The notes beneath the pieces were generated by a model that saw only the letters and a program-made list of their open reading frames with translations, was not told the origin of the DNA and ran no database searches. DNA of 64,000 nucleotides from the NCBI RefSeq assembly GCF_000151315.2, contig NW_011887297.1, forward strand, positions 597,587 to 661,586, given 5' to 3'. This DNA is from Capsaspora owczarzaki ATCC 30864. Taxonomy: Eukaryota; Opisthokonta; Filasterea. Both the position numbers and the translations under genes were made by a program. Positions 10,808-23,100 of this stretch are shown here, in pieces (within the stretch, counting starts at the first letter, position 1; every line of letters begins with the position of its first letter).

Positions 10808-13800
10808 CCATCCAAGTCAAACACCAAACGCATGACTGTACCATTTTGGAGGGGAATGGAAACAGCGGGAGAAACGTGTGACACTGCTCGCGCAGCGGAA
10901 GGCAGCTCTCCGCGTATGGCGCGCTGTCGCAATAGAGATGCAGACAAGCCGCCTTCAGGCAGCTCGACATCGTCCCAGTTCTTGGATGAAGGATCGTGCG
11001 TCGGATGCGAACGACCGTCACTGTCAAAGTCGTTCTCGTCGTCGGCGTCATTCGCGTCATTGCCTCGGCGAAGCTGAAGATGACCATTCGTCGGCAGCTG
11101 GAGATCATCAAACTCCTCCTCTTCGCTCTGGCTAAATGCCGTTGAGGTGCGTGACACGGAGGACATGGACATTTTAGCCTCGAGCTCGGGGTCTGTATCC
11201 AAGTCGCTCCACGTCTCGTTGTCGTCGCTAATGAGACTTGCGTTGCCCCGCTGGGAGTTGGCAGAGCCAAGCTGTTCGTTGTCATGGGCCGTCAATGCCG
11301 CCAGCGAGAGGAATCGCCGGTTGGCAGGCAGGTCAAAGCCATCCTCAATATCGTCGTCTTCCTGCCGAGGTGCGGGCTTGGCCGTGAGCTTGTGAATCAT
11401 CAACTGGGCCGTCACGGCGTTGGCACTGGCGTGGGAGCTGCCGTTGGCGCTGGTACTTGGAGCGCCATTGCGAACAACAGCTGGGCTAGTCAGGAGCGCG
11501 GGCGAAGCAGACCGCAGCGCTGATTTCAAGGGGGTAGCACCCGCCTTGTGCGGGGTCGAAAGAGCCGCGGGTGCTGTTGCTGGTTTAGGGATGGTGGTGG
11601 GAGTCAGGGGTGTGGGCGACGACAGCGCACTGGCCTGTTGCTTGAGCCGGCGCTGCTCGGCAAAGTTGATCACCGCGCCAGTCATGCCGGGCACGGAGGC
11701 TGGCAGAGCCGCAGATGACGGCCGCGGGCTGTTGACAAGAAGCAAGGGTTTGCGCGGCGCTGGTTCGTCATCTTCCGAGTCGAACGCAGACATGTCTTCT
11801 TCCTCCTCCGCCGCTTGCGCCGCAGCACGTGTGTCCTGGACCTGCTGCAATCGGTCGCTGGAAAAGCCAAAATCGTCCTCTTCTTCCGAGTCGCGCCACT
11901 TGTCCAGCGAGGCAGCAAGCGCGGCCTTGTTGTTGCTGGAGACTGGGGTGATGGGTTCTGCAACCGGAGCTGCATTGCGCAGCGAGCCAGCTCGTGGACG
12001 CGCGGGGACAGGCTCGTCGTCACCCCAATCGACTTCTTCGTCGTCATTGTCCTGCTTTGCAGAAGAAGCAGCTGGAGGACTGGAGCGACGACGGGCGTTG
12101 GTTTGCATGGAGGCGGACAGTGTCCAGTCCGAGTCCTCGGACTCGTCCGTTTGCGAGTCGCCAATGGCCGAGTCGGAGGCGCGGACGGACGCAGACAGCT
12201 TGAAGCCTGCCGAGGGAATCTCGAGTTCGTCCCACTCGTGCGCATCGGTGGGTTGCACGACGCCGGATTTGGCCGGATCGCCAAGCCGTGTGACCGTGGG
12301 GACGACTGAGCCGACGTTACGTCCAGCGCCAGCGCCGCGCGTTTGTAAAACTGGTGCACGGGACGTCACAGCGGATTTCTTCCCGAGCGAGGACACTTCG
12401 ACGTCGCTCCATTCCTCTTCCTTGGCCTGCTCCACTGCGCGAGGCCCGCCGAGTCGCTTGACCAGGTTTTGGGCCGGAAGCTTTGAAGGCGAGGGCGTGG
12501 CAGCAGAGATGGCCGGAGCCGCACCGGTTGCGCTGGAGGTAGTGCGCGCGCGAGCAGGAGAAGGCGTTGCTCCGGCTGGCGTGGTCGGAGTTGGGGCCAA
12601 TTTCGAATTCGGAGCAGTAGCGGTGTTCGGTGATCCGGCGTGAGGCCGAGCTGTGGAAGCACCAGCCTTGTTGCTGGTTGTCAGAGGAGAGGCAGGGGTT
12701 GATTTTGGTGCCGCCTGTCCGGCGACCGTGGTGGATCGAGATGAGGCAGCAGTACGCGCGTTGGCTGTAGCCGTTCGTGCCGCTGGAGAGGCAGAGGAAG
12801 TGCTGGACACCGCTGCAGGCGTGCTTGACGAGCCTTTGGTCGCAGGTGTTGCGGACGGTGATGCAACGCGAGTCGTCGCCTGTGTCGCTGTTGAGGACGT
12901 TGCAGTGGTTCGCGCTGGCGCAGCAGCGGCAGGAGCAGCGGCGACGGAGGCAGCAGGCTGAGCTGCTTTGGCTGAGCCAGGCACACGGGTCGAGGCACCA
13001 GCAACCGGGGCATGAGCATGAGGTGCGCTCGCGGTCGCTGGCTTTGCGGTTGGTGCCTTTGTTGTAGCTGCGGTCTTTGGTGCAACAGCCGGAGTGGGCG
13101 ATTGGGTCGACGGTGCGAGGGGCGCGAATGATGGCGTGTCAGCACCAGAGCTCGAAGCGGCAGCAGAATTCGAAGCGGCAGGGGCTTTTGGTGAGCGGCG
13201 AACGGGCTCAAAGCCATCCTGTTCGTTCTGCCAGCTAGAAGCGGCCGCCTGGTGTGCGGTAGATATCGGCGTTTGCGAAGGTTGAGCAAGCAGAGGTTGA
13301 TTGTATTGCTGTGGTAGTTGTTGTTGTTGAGGTTGTTGCTGCTGCTGCTGCTGCTGCTGCTGAAACTGCTGCGGTTGTTGGAGTGGCTGCTGAAACTGTT
13401 GCGGCGGCAAGTGCTGGTAGGGCGAACTTTGCGTGGGCCCAAATGGCGGTTGCTGCTGGCCAGCATAAATGGGTGTTCCAAGCGGCGAGTATTGTGGCTG
13501 GTGCAAAGACAAGCCCGATTGCGGGGTTTGGGGAGCAGCGGGAGCAGCAAAGAGATACGGCGATGCGCCCTGGTTGGGAGCAGGCGAGGCGTGCATCCCC
13601 GGGCCAGACTGCACCATCCACGGCGCCGATGCCACTGCAGCCGACGATCCGGGATGACTTGGGGTGGAGAACGGTCCCTGCGCGAACGCGGGAGCAAACT
13701 GACGCTGCTGCTGCTGCTGTTGCAGCTGGCCGAAAGTACCAACAGCGACGGCCTCAAGACCTCCTGCAACAAAGCCAGCAGAGCTTGTTCCCTGTGGGCT

Positions 13801-14665
13801 TGTTTGGAAGCGGTGCTGCATCAGATCGGCAGCGTTGGTTGTTGACGGCAGTGTTGAGCTTGACGATTCCCGCCATCGCTTGAGCATTCTGCGCACCGAC
13901 TGTTTCACATCACCAATTCAACAATCGTTGTAAGAAGTCAGAAGAAGAACAACAACGATTCAACAATCGTTGTAAGAAGTCAGAAGAACAACAACAATTC
14001 AAGAAGAAGAAGAAGAAGAAGAAGAAGAAGAAGAAGAAGAAGAAGAAGACCAAAAAAGAGACTTTTGTTGAATCGAAATATCGAAATAAACAATGAAAAA
14101 AAAAACTCAGAAACCCAAAAAAATAAATCAAAATAAAACAATCATAGAAAAATAGAAAAAAAAAAAAAAAAAAGGCGGTCAAAAATACGAAAAAAAAAAA
14201 ATGAAAAACGGTTGATTTTTTTTTTTTTTTTTTTTTTTTGGAATGAATCGCTTTTTTTTTTTTTTTTGCTTTTTTGCTTTTTTGCAGTTGTTCGTTCTGC
14301 GATGAGCGCGTTGCAGAGCCACGAACTGAAACAAACAAGGGAGCGAAGGACAGGACAGAAATGGAGCGAGAAGGACAGAAGTAGAGAGCGGGAGAGACAG
14401 AGAGAGAGAGAGACAGAGAGAGACAAACCTGAGGCTGCTGACGGAGAACGAGAGCCATCGCAGCGAGCGCGACGCCGACGACGAGGACGGTGACCACGGC
14501 GCCACTCCACGCAAGGAGAATGTACAGACCAACGAGCATCACGAGCGCGGCGGCGGAGAGGGCAAGCGCACGGCGATACGCCTTCGACGCAAGCACGGCA
14601 CCAAGCCAAGGATGCCGCTGGGCGAGCTCCTGCACCGACTGCTGCAAGCCGTCCAACAGACCCAT
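9659..14665 (-). CDS. Byr4/Bfa1-like GAP-scaffold protein, possible membrane-hairpin N-terminus
   Basis: Exons in transcript order: 14665-14429, 13899-10842, 10705-9998 and 9861-9659, about 1401 aa if the first exon belongs. C-terminal motifs FDPVNLRWVGND and MVFDPIKMCWTGND, plus acidic repeats such as EEWSDVEV, HEWDELEIPSAGF and NWDDVELPEGGL, resemble the fungal/amoebal Byr4/Bfa1 family. That family pairs with a TBC protein as a two-component GAP for a septation/mitotic-exit GTPase. The middle is Gln-, Pro-, Ala- and Thr-rich disorder. Exon 1 (MGLLDGLQQSVQELAQRHPW and two hydrophobic stretches) looks like a promethin-type hairpin. It splices in phase 0 to SVRRMLKRWRE, but through a 529-bp low-complexity intron, so this join is uncertain. 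The alternative start is the Met at about 13887. The last three exons are secure. Confidence 0.68.
10777..10806. repeat. (CA)n microsatellite in a Byr4-like intron
   Basis: About 15 CA units (TG on the transcribed strand) sit shortly after the donor of the intron 10706-10841. Confidence 0.9.
13916..13996. repeat. Tandem 42-bp duplication beside a (GAA)n tract
   Basis: Two near-identical copies (starting 13916 and 13958) of a unit beginning ATTCAACAATCGTTGTAAGA lie directly upstream, on the minus strand, of the acceptor at 13900. A (GAA)n run follows at 14001-14049. Confidence 0.85.
14001..14049. repeat. (GAA)n / (CTT)n trinucleotide tract
   Basis: About 16 GAA units in the long first intron of the Byr4-like gene model. 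Several 15-25 nt poly-A and poly-T tracts follow to about 14285. Confidence 0.9.
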
Positions 14666-15037
14666 GATGGTATATGCTTTATGGCAATGAAAGGGGGGGG
14701 GAAAGGCGAGGAAGGAAGGAAGGAAGGAAGGAAGGGTTTTGTGGATGGTCGCTTGTAATGGCTGTTAGGGGGGAAGAAAGACGACTGGAAGCGAGCGATC
14801 CGCTACATACAAAGAGGGATGTGCTCAGAGAGGGTGTACAGTACGAATGGAAATACAGAAGCAACAATGTACAGCAGAAACGGACTTGAAATGCCAAATT
14901 GGAGCCCAGTCGTGAATTGTTGCAAATCCTGTCGACTCAGAAAGTGGTCGAAAACCTTCGCATCTGCATTTTTCACCAGAAACAACAAAACAACATCCTG
15001 TGACTTGGCATTCCCCCGACGCCTCAACTGTGGAGCA
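14666..15037. other. Divergent promoter region, Byr4-like / XPA
   Basis: A gap of 372 bp between the start of the minus-strand hairpin exon and the XPA start. It contains a (GGAA)n microsatellite at about 14710-14735. No supported gene. Confidence 0.5.
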
Positions 15038-16491
15038 ATGGCGAGCTTGCTACCGGCCGATGTAGCGCGTGCGGAGCGAAACCGTTTGCGCGCGCTGGAA
15101 CTCCGACAAGCAGTAAACGCTCCCGCTCTCAGACTTGCTTTTGAAACCAGGTGGTGTTCTTTGTGATCTCTAACTAACGCGTTTGTGTGTGTGCGTGTGT
15201 GTGCCCTTGCGCAGAGACTGTCGGCGAGACAAGTGATGGGCGACGCAGATGGCCCAGCGTCATCAGTGGCGCACGCGGGAGCGACATCCCCATGGTCGAC
15301 TGCGGGCGCGATTCAGACTGCGCAGCAGCGTGCATCGTGGCCGTCATCGAACGTTGCGGGTCTGACTGGTGGTGGTGGTAGTGGTAGTAATAGCGGGAAG
15401 GTCGTCGATGTTCCGGTCAAGGCAGACTACTTTCGCGATTCTCGCGCGGGATACATGCTGCCAGACCCCGAACGGCAGCGCAAGATTGAAGAGCGCAAGG
15501 CCAAGCACCAGAAAGCACGTCTGGACCAACAGGAGGCCATTCGGAAGCGAAGAGTCGCTCTGCTCGCCGCAGTCGAGGCGATTGCACGTAATGGCAAGAC
15601 AGCCGCGACGACTCCTGTTGCCACAGACGCGACCACAGTGGTGGCAGAAGCAGGACTGCAGGGTCGAGACTTGGCTTCCGTCGAAGCAGAGCTGAAAGCA
15701 CTCACCGATCTCGAGAGCGAGGTCTGGACGGATTCTGGCGACGAGGTTGCGGTCGTGTCGGGAGTCGATCAGCCAGCACCATCCGTAGATCAGCCAGCAC
15801 AATCAGCAGATCAGCCAGCACCGATCGAAGAACATGCATTCATTCCTGAGCCGGAGGGTGGTGAGAGAAGAAACGCCAATTTTTTGTTGGTTTGGTTTTG
15901 TTTCCAAACTTTTTTTTGCTCACTTCTCCACGGCTTGTCTCATCAGCTCCCGAGTTTGGAACTCCATGTGTCGAGTGCAACGACGTCTTCTTTGAGTCAT
16001 TCCTGTCCAAGAATTTCAAGCTCAACGTGTGCAACACGTGCCGGGGAGCCGATCAGGACGAAAAATACGCGCTGATCACAAAGAGTGATGCACGAAAGCT
16101 CTACCTGCTCGCGGACGAGGATTTCCTCGGGCATAACAACATGTTTTTGCCCTTCATCACCAAGAAAAACCCGCGCCACGCCAGCTGGCATGAGATGCAA
16201 CTCTATTGCATCGCCCAAGTCGAGGCCGTTGCCTTCAAAAAGTTTGGAGGCGAGGAGGGTCTGGAGCGCGAGATGGAACGCCGACAGCAGGTGCGCGAAG
16301 ACCAGCAGCAGCGCAAGTACGACAAGCAAATGCGCGAATTGCGCAAAGCAACCAACGCGGGAACGTGGGTCAAACAGCAAAAGATTCATCGCCACGAATT
16401 TCCGCCAGAAAGCGAAGTGTATGATCAAGCCAACGACAACTGGACAAAAACTTGCGCGTGTGGGCACAGTGTGACGTTTGAAAAGATGTAA
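15038..16491 (+). CDS. XPA: DNA damage-recognition protein XPA
   Basis: Three exons: 15038-15150, 15217-15857 and 15947-16491, 432 aa. The C-terminal half is the XPA core: a C4 zinc finger CVEC-x17-CNTC, then ALITKSDARKLYLLADEDF, KNPRHASWHEMQLYCIAQVE and the basic helix EREMERRQQVRED. It ends with a Cys-containing tail (KTCACGHSVTFEKM). XPA verifies lesions and scaffolds RPA, TFIIH and ERCC1-XPF in nucleotide-excision repair. The upstream part is longer than in animals: a short basic N-terminus, then KADYFRDSRAGYMLPDPERQ, a charged helix, and repeats of VDQPA just before the finger. The exon-2 acceptor is the AG at 15215-15216; the neighbouring AG would introduce a stop. The gene is convergent with PIEZO (121 bp apart). 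Confidence 0.95.
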
Positions 16492-16612
16492 TCCTGTGGC
16501 AACACGACGCACACACACACAAACACAAAAACCAATACACAACAAAACAAAAGCCCTTTCAACAACATATTTTTTAAAAACAAAACATCCAGGTCAATGT
16601 ACACCCAACCGC

Positions 16613-17059
16613 CTAGAAAGCTGAATCTTCAGCTTCATCAAGACCACTCGGCTGAGTCCACTTGAGGAGCAGTTCGGGCGAGCGGAACAGTGTCACGAGC
16701 TCGGTAAATAAAACCTCTTCCAGATCAAAGTGGCCCGTTTCGCGAGCAAAGTAAACGTCATTGCACAGGTACATGAGATGGTCCACGTTGGGCATTTCCT
16801 CGTAAATGATTTTCGTCGAGGCATTGTCGATGGCGAGACGGACAAACTTGCCAATGACAGTAATCACCACCACGTACAAGCCCACAATGCCATAGCTCAT
16901 CAAGAAGGTAAACTCTGGATTGGCGGTCTTGTCGTTGAGAACAAACAAGTAAATCCATTTGTGCGGAACGGAGGGCGAAAACTGTACGGGCGGGGGCGAG
17001 TTGGCGCGCAGCGACCACCACTCCTCGATGTCGATTGTGTCTTGCAAAGATTGGAGCGC

Positions 17060-17112
<53 letters not shown>

Positions 17113-20100
17113 CTGGTGGGCCGCTGAGCAACGAGCTCGATGAGCTGGCTCGAGAAATCGTCACATTGCAATCAGCAAATGCATCTCCATATCCCTGTGA
17201 CGTCAAACCGGACGCAACGCCCGATGCGCTCGCTGTGACAAACATGGGGAAGAGCCGGTCAATGCGCGCAGCAGTAATGGTGCTGTTCGTGGCGCTGCCG
17301 GCCAGCATGTCGTACAATTGCAGCCGGAGGGTGGAGTTGGGCGCGAGAAGCGAAAGCTGGCTGCCAGTCACGGTTTGCGACGCGACTTGGGACGCCGCAT
17401 TGGCGCGAGTCACCGCCCAAGAGAAGACCAGCTGCATGTCAGTCGTGGAGTTTTGGAGCTGCTGCACCAGGCTGAGCCGCCCAGGCGGGCTGACCGTCCA
17501 GACGCTGCGTGCCTCGGGCGAAAACACGCTGATCGTCACATCCTTTGCGTCATAATTGGTAATGTCGTCGCCATACGTGGACGAGATGTGTTGCAGCTCG
17601 GTATCGGTGAGCGAGCGGGTGTTTTGCGGCAACGAGGTCATGGTGAACAAGGGCTCGAATCCGCTAATCTCCAACGTCACAGACACGGTTGTCGGCAAAT
17701 TGGACTCGGATGTCTGCGTGACAAGCGCAATCAGAAGCAGCGGTAGCCAAATGATAAAGACAATGGCGCAGATCGCCAGCACGCCCACGCCAAACTTGTG
17801 CAGTCTCGAGCGATGTGCGCCGAGCCGCCGATGGTTCCGCTTGAGCTCATCAAGGCGAGCCTGGTTGTTGTACAGAATGTTGTTCATGTCCTCCAGCTTA
17901 AACCACTGGTACAGACCCAGCGTCGTGCGGGTGGCCGTCCAGTCTGTAATGGCGCGCAATTCCGACAAGAATGGAATCACTCGGTACACCTTGAAGAGCA
18001 AGTGGCCGACCGTTCCAGGGTGCTTGGTCAAAAAGTTCTCCAAGATGCGGGTCGGATAGCCGTGCTTGATCTGATACGCGCTCATGACCAAGTAGCCGCA
18101 CTTGAAAAAGTACCACGCCATCAGGATGGACGACGTGGATGCAGCTCGGTGGGTGACGGCAATTGGGAGCGCAAAGAAAATGACAACATGGACGGTCAGG
18201 ACGACAATCCACTGGAGAACCAGCTTGGCTCGAATGGAGTGGTGCAAGTAGATGACACGGTCCACAATGATGAGCACAAACTGCAGGATGAGCACGAGAA
18301 CAAACGTGAGCGGAACCTGGTTTGTGGACAGGTAGTACGAGAAGGTGTTGTCGTCTGGCGCGAAGGCCGACCAGCCGAACACCATCAGAATAAAGGCAAT
18401 GACGTCAAACGCAATCATGGGTGCATAAAAGTCCCTGGAGGGGAGGAACTGCGTGTCGAACGCAGCCGTCCAGAATGCCACGATTGGGTCGGTCCACCGC
18501 GGCCGACGGCTGATCTTGTCCTGTGCATCATTGCCGTCCATCATTGTTGCTTGGCCAGATGCGTCAGCCTCATCGCTTTCGTCCATGTGGCCAAGCTCCT
18601 CGTCGGCTTCGAGGCTTTGCTGTTCCTGGTCGCCATAGCTACCGTCTTCCAGCATGCTTGACTCGTTGAGATGCTCAGAGTCTTCGTCGTCGTCGTCGTC
18701 GTCATCATCATCATCATCATCATCGTCATCATCGCCCTCGTCATAGTCAGTGTGAGTGCCTGCATCCAGTGTGGCATGGCTTGCCTGGCTTGTGGCGTTG
18801 GGGTCCCCTTGGAAGAGCCGAGGATCGATTTGCGAGGATGCGCCGTACAAAGCAAGATACTCGCGGAAGGTTTGCTGAGTCGCCCAAAAGCCGGTCAGCT
18901 GCAAGTTGCCGCGATGTAACAAGAGCGCCAACAGCACCAGCAGATCGGCCGACAGCTCAGCGGCATAGTAGTTTGAGGTGGAGCGATCAATGCCAATGAT
19001 GTAGACTGCGCTCGATACATCCGTTGTCAGGTTGAACGACCATGCGTCGAATTGGAACAAGAACTTGATCAAAATCATAAACTCGGTGTAGTAGATCAAA
19101 AACTTCCAAAAGATTGGCGGGGCGCGTGGTCGATAGAGCGGCAGCACCAAAAAGATGGCAATCGGGTACACGAGTGACAGCACGTTTTCGTTGACCAAAA
19201 AGTCCTGGACCATCATTGTAAAGCACACAATGTTGGACTGAGCAATGAAAGCAAGATACAGCGCCCTCCAGAAGCGAACCGCTTGCGACGCAACCGGTGC
19301 AGCGGCAGCTGCTGCTGCGCCATCCTCGCGAGCAGGCCGGTTGCTAGGTGCCGTGTCACTTTGTGCGTCATCGGGCTTTTCAATCGAGCGGATTGATGGG
19401 ACTGTGGCGTGCGAAAATGCGGGGATGGCAGCACTCTTCGGGGACTGCGGGGTATTGTATTCCAGAAGCAAGTGACCACGTTGAGCTTCGTCGCTCGGCG
19501 CTTTGGAGGCTGCCGCGACGACGAGACCGTCTGGATATTGATCTTCGTCCACATCGAGGCGCAGAGACAAACGTTGCAGCAGCTCGATGATGCGCTCGAC
19601 ATTCAACCAAGACCTGATGGTTGAGGCAGTCGACGAGGACGACGACGTTGCGGCCGAGGTGCGGCTCAAGGCAGTCGCGCTGGAGGCGCTGCGCGCGCGC
19701 ATCTGAACGACACTCTCATTTAGATCGGCAGGGATGGAGGCAATCTCGCGGACGCGTTGCATCGATATGGCAGATTCAGAGAGAATTGAAGCGCTCGAGG
19801 TCAACCGACGAGGGTTGCGAGCATGCGACGCGTCGCTTTCATGGCCAGCCAACGATCCTGTTTCGGCGCCAGCGGTGGATGCTGCAGACGTGTCGTACGC
19901 TTGACGAAGAAGGGTAGTGTCCCGCAAGCTACCACCCTGAATCTGGAGTGGTCGGGGAGTGCGGCGCTGCTGCTGCTGCGATGATGGTGTGCTTGGACTT
20001 GTGGATGTGGCACCATCGCCCTGCAGGAAGGACGCAGAACGCGGCGGCGTGCCGGGAACGGCGGCCGAAGCCGACGCAGCACTGGCTCCCGGCGGTCGGG

Positions 20101-23100
20101 AAAAGGTTTGCGACTGATGGAGCTCGTGCTCGTCCGCATACATGTCTGCAGGAGTGGCAAACAGCATGTGCCCCGTCTGCTCGCCCCGTTCAATCGCGTC
20201 AATGCGCTTGCGAGCGAGATGTGCGATACGCTTGCGAGTGCGGATTGGCGCCGCCATCTCGTCTGCGCGCTCCTTCTCGAGCGCCGCTTGAAGCCGGAGC
20301 GTCAGGGTGATGGCGTGCTTGAGAGCCTTCTCTGTCGATTGCGAGCGCTCTTGCACGATAGCTTGGGTGAAGGTCGAATCAAACAAGCGGCGTTGTGCGA
20401 GCAGCAAGAAGAACAGGACGATTTCAAACACGGCGCCAGATGGCGTCCAAACGTTGTCTGCGTTGGATGCGCAGCCAAACGAGTCGGAGCCTGACGAGTC
20501 GACGGCAAATCCATGCCGGAAGCCAATGACAGACAGGGCGTCATCTGCCGTCGACGTAATGGACGAAAAGTCAATGATGCAGGACGGCAGCTGGAACAGC
20601 AAGCGAGCCGTCATGACAAACACGTTGTAGGCAATCAACAAGTTCCAGTTGCGCGTGCGGATGCGGTCGTCGCCCGCAAACACGCGATCGCCCACACTGA
20701 AAAAGTAGAACGAGCCAACAATGTATCCGAGGTGCAGCAAGTCCTTTGACGAGATGCCCGTGATGAAAGTGAAGGTCACCACCACCCAGAAGAAGTGTGC
20801 AACGACAAACATGGCGAATCGTGAAAGCAAGCCTCTGGCGGGGTTTGCGAGAAGCAAAGAGATTCACCAGGCCAAAAGACGGGTCAGAAAACGCATCAAA
20901 AAGCAAAATACGAGAGCCACAACGCAGGATATGAATGCTTGCATACTTGTCATCAAGTGCCTCAGCTAGACTTGAATCGACTCGAGCCGTCGCAGACTGA
21001 GTCGACCGCGCTGTCCTGAAAATCTGGAGCTGGATGCTTGCCACCAGCAGCACAACAAAGTCGACTGGTCGACAAGTCATTTGCAAAATTGAGGGGCCTC
21101 TCTTTCTCTCTTCCATTCAACGGGAAAAAAAAAAAATCTTCATCAAAACCAAACATACCTATCAGTGGGTAGACGTCTTGATCTGGAGGCAGATACAACC
21201 AGTGGACCGCCGCTTGTTGCCAGGCTTGCGTGTAGTGTTGCCATGGGAAGACGTAGTGCAAGGATGGCATCCAACCAACGACCGTCAAAAACTCAAGCCA
21301 CAGGACAAGGGCCATCAGGAAGATGAAGGGCTTCCACACCCGCCGCGAGACTGTTTCCACCTTGGCGGCCAGAAAGATCACCACAAAGAGCATGTAGACG
21401 AGCGAGACGACGTTGAGGCGAATGAACGCGGCAATGACGCACAGGCCCACGGACAGGTCGTAGGTCAGATAAAACGGAAGCCGGTTTAGGATGGAGAGCA
21501 AGCGCATTCGAGTGGACAGGGGAGTGGGTGCGCCAGAGCGGGAAGGCAGACGGCGAGCGGCACATTCCGCATCCAAAAACTGCGGAAGCGCGCACTCGGC
21601 GTCCATTTGAAGCTGCGTGCCCTCGGCAACTGTCTTGAGCTTGGAGGCCACAAAGGCCGGCGGAGTTTCGTACAAGCTGCGAATGTTGGAGATGCCGCGA
21701 CTGGTTCGCTCTTCTTCGTGCATTTCCACATTCCAGCGGGAAGCGGCGCCGCTCAGAGCGATCAAGAGCAGAGAGAAAATGTAACCCAGCAGGTGGACGC
21801 TAATGTCGTCGTCCTGGACGAGCCCGAGCCACCGGGCGTCGTTGGATGCGTCCGTAACGTTGGTGGCCGTGCCGTTGATTTCGCTGGACGGACAGTCGCC
21901 GGAAAAGCAAATGTCCGAGTCCTTGAAGATACCCGTGTTGATGATGAGAGACGCAATCAGGACGACTTGGCACCAGACTGTCGTGACAAACATGCTGACC
22001 GAGCGGAGCTTACGCGACGCCACCTGCAGTTGCAGGAGCAGCATCGTGACAACGGCAAAGGCGTCCACGCGAGAAATTGCGGCCACAAAGAGCGTGATTT
22101 GCACAGCACGCGGAGTAATCAACACCAACGTGCGCTTATACAAGCGCGCAATCGCCGCAGGCCACAGCGTTTCGCGCGACTTGGCTGAGCTCTTCCCAAG
22201 CGCGACAATGTGAATCAGATAGGCCATCCATGGTGTCTGGAAGGAGGTCGGGGACTCGAGGCGCCAAGCATGCCGCGCCCGCAAATCCTCGATAGAGTCG
22301 TCGACTAAGGGCTCGTACACGCTGGTGCTCTCATGGATGTCGAAAAACTCGCGGGAGTACGTTCGTGAGTAACTCTGGCCGTTCCGCAAGCCGTCTCGGA
22401 GAAGCTGGACTTCTGAATGCACGCGAAGCTGTGATTCAAACAAGCGCGTTTGCAGGACGGTGGCGAGGAAGACTGCCACCGGTCCCAGGAAGTACACAAA
22501 GAGGTTGGTACCTGAATGCTGCTCCAGTCCGATCGCAGCAACGTACGAGTCTCCGAGCTGTGACTGCCATCGCGACGCAATGTCATTAAACTGGTACAGG
22601 TACATGAAAACGAGAACCAGGCCGGTGCAGACCTGCGCCACGCGGAAGGCGTTGCGGAGAGGAATGACGATTGGCGAAATGGATTGCAAGTGTGGGTCGC
22701 AGCACGCGTGGTCACTGTCTTGGATCTGGAGGGTAAACTTGCGACGCACCGCAAACCATTCGTAAATGCACAAGTAAATGGAAAACAAGACCAAGTACGA
22801 GATGCGCAAAAAGCTTGGCGTTCCCGACAAGCTGACAACCAACATGAGCACATAGGAGACGTAAATCCTACGAGAGGTGGTGGTGGGGGGGGGGTTCAAA
22901 GAGGACGAAGACAACAACAAAGGGCCAAACAAAATGAGACGACAGGCTCCAAGATCGACAGTCGGTTTTTTTTGTTTTTTGGAAACAACTGTCGCTCCGA
23001 CTCCTTCAACGCTCCAGCCCCACACAACAGGTTGTGACGCGAAACGAAAAAAATAGAACTCACCAATTGTCCTCAAATACGCAGGTCAGCAGCTTGGCGC

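Noticed and set aside
11420-12643. 407-codon plus-strand frame opposite the Byr4-like gene
   Set aside because: Low-complexity shadow. The minus strand carries conserved WD-x-VE-x-P and FDP motifs and consistent splicing.
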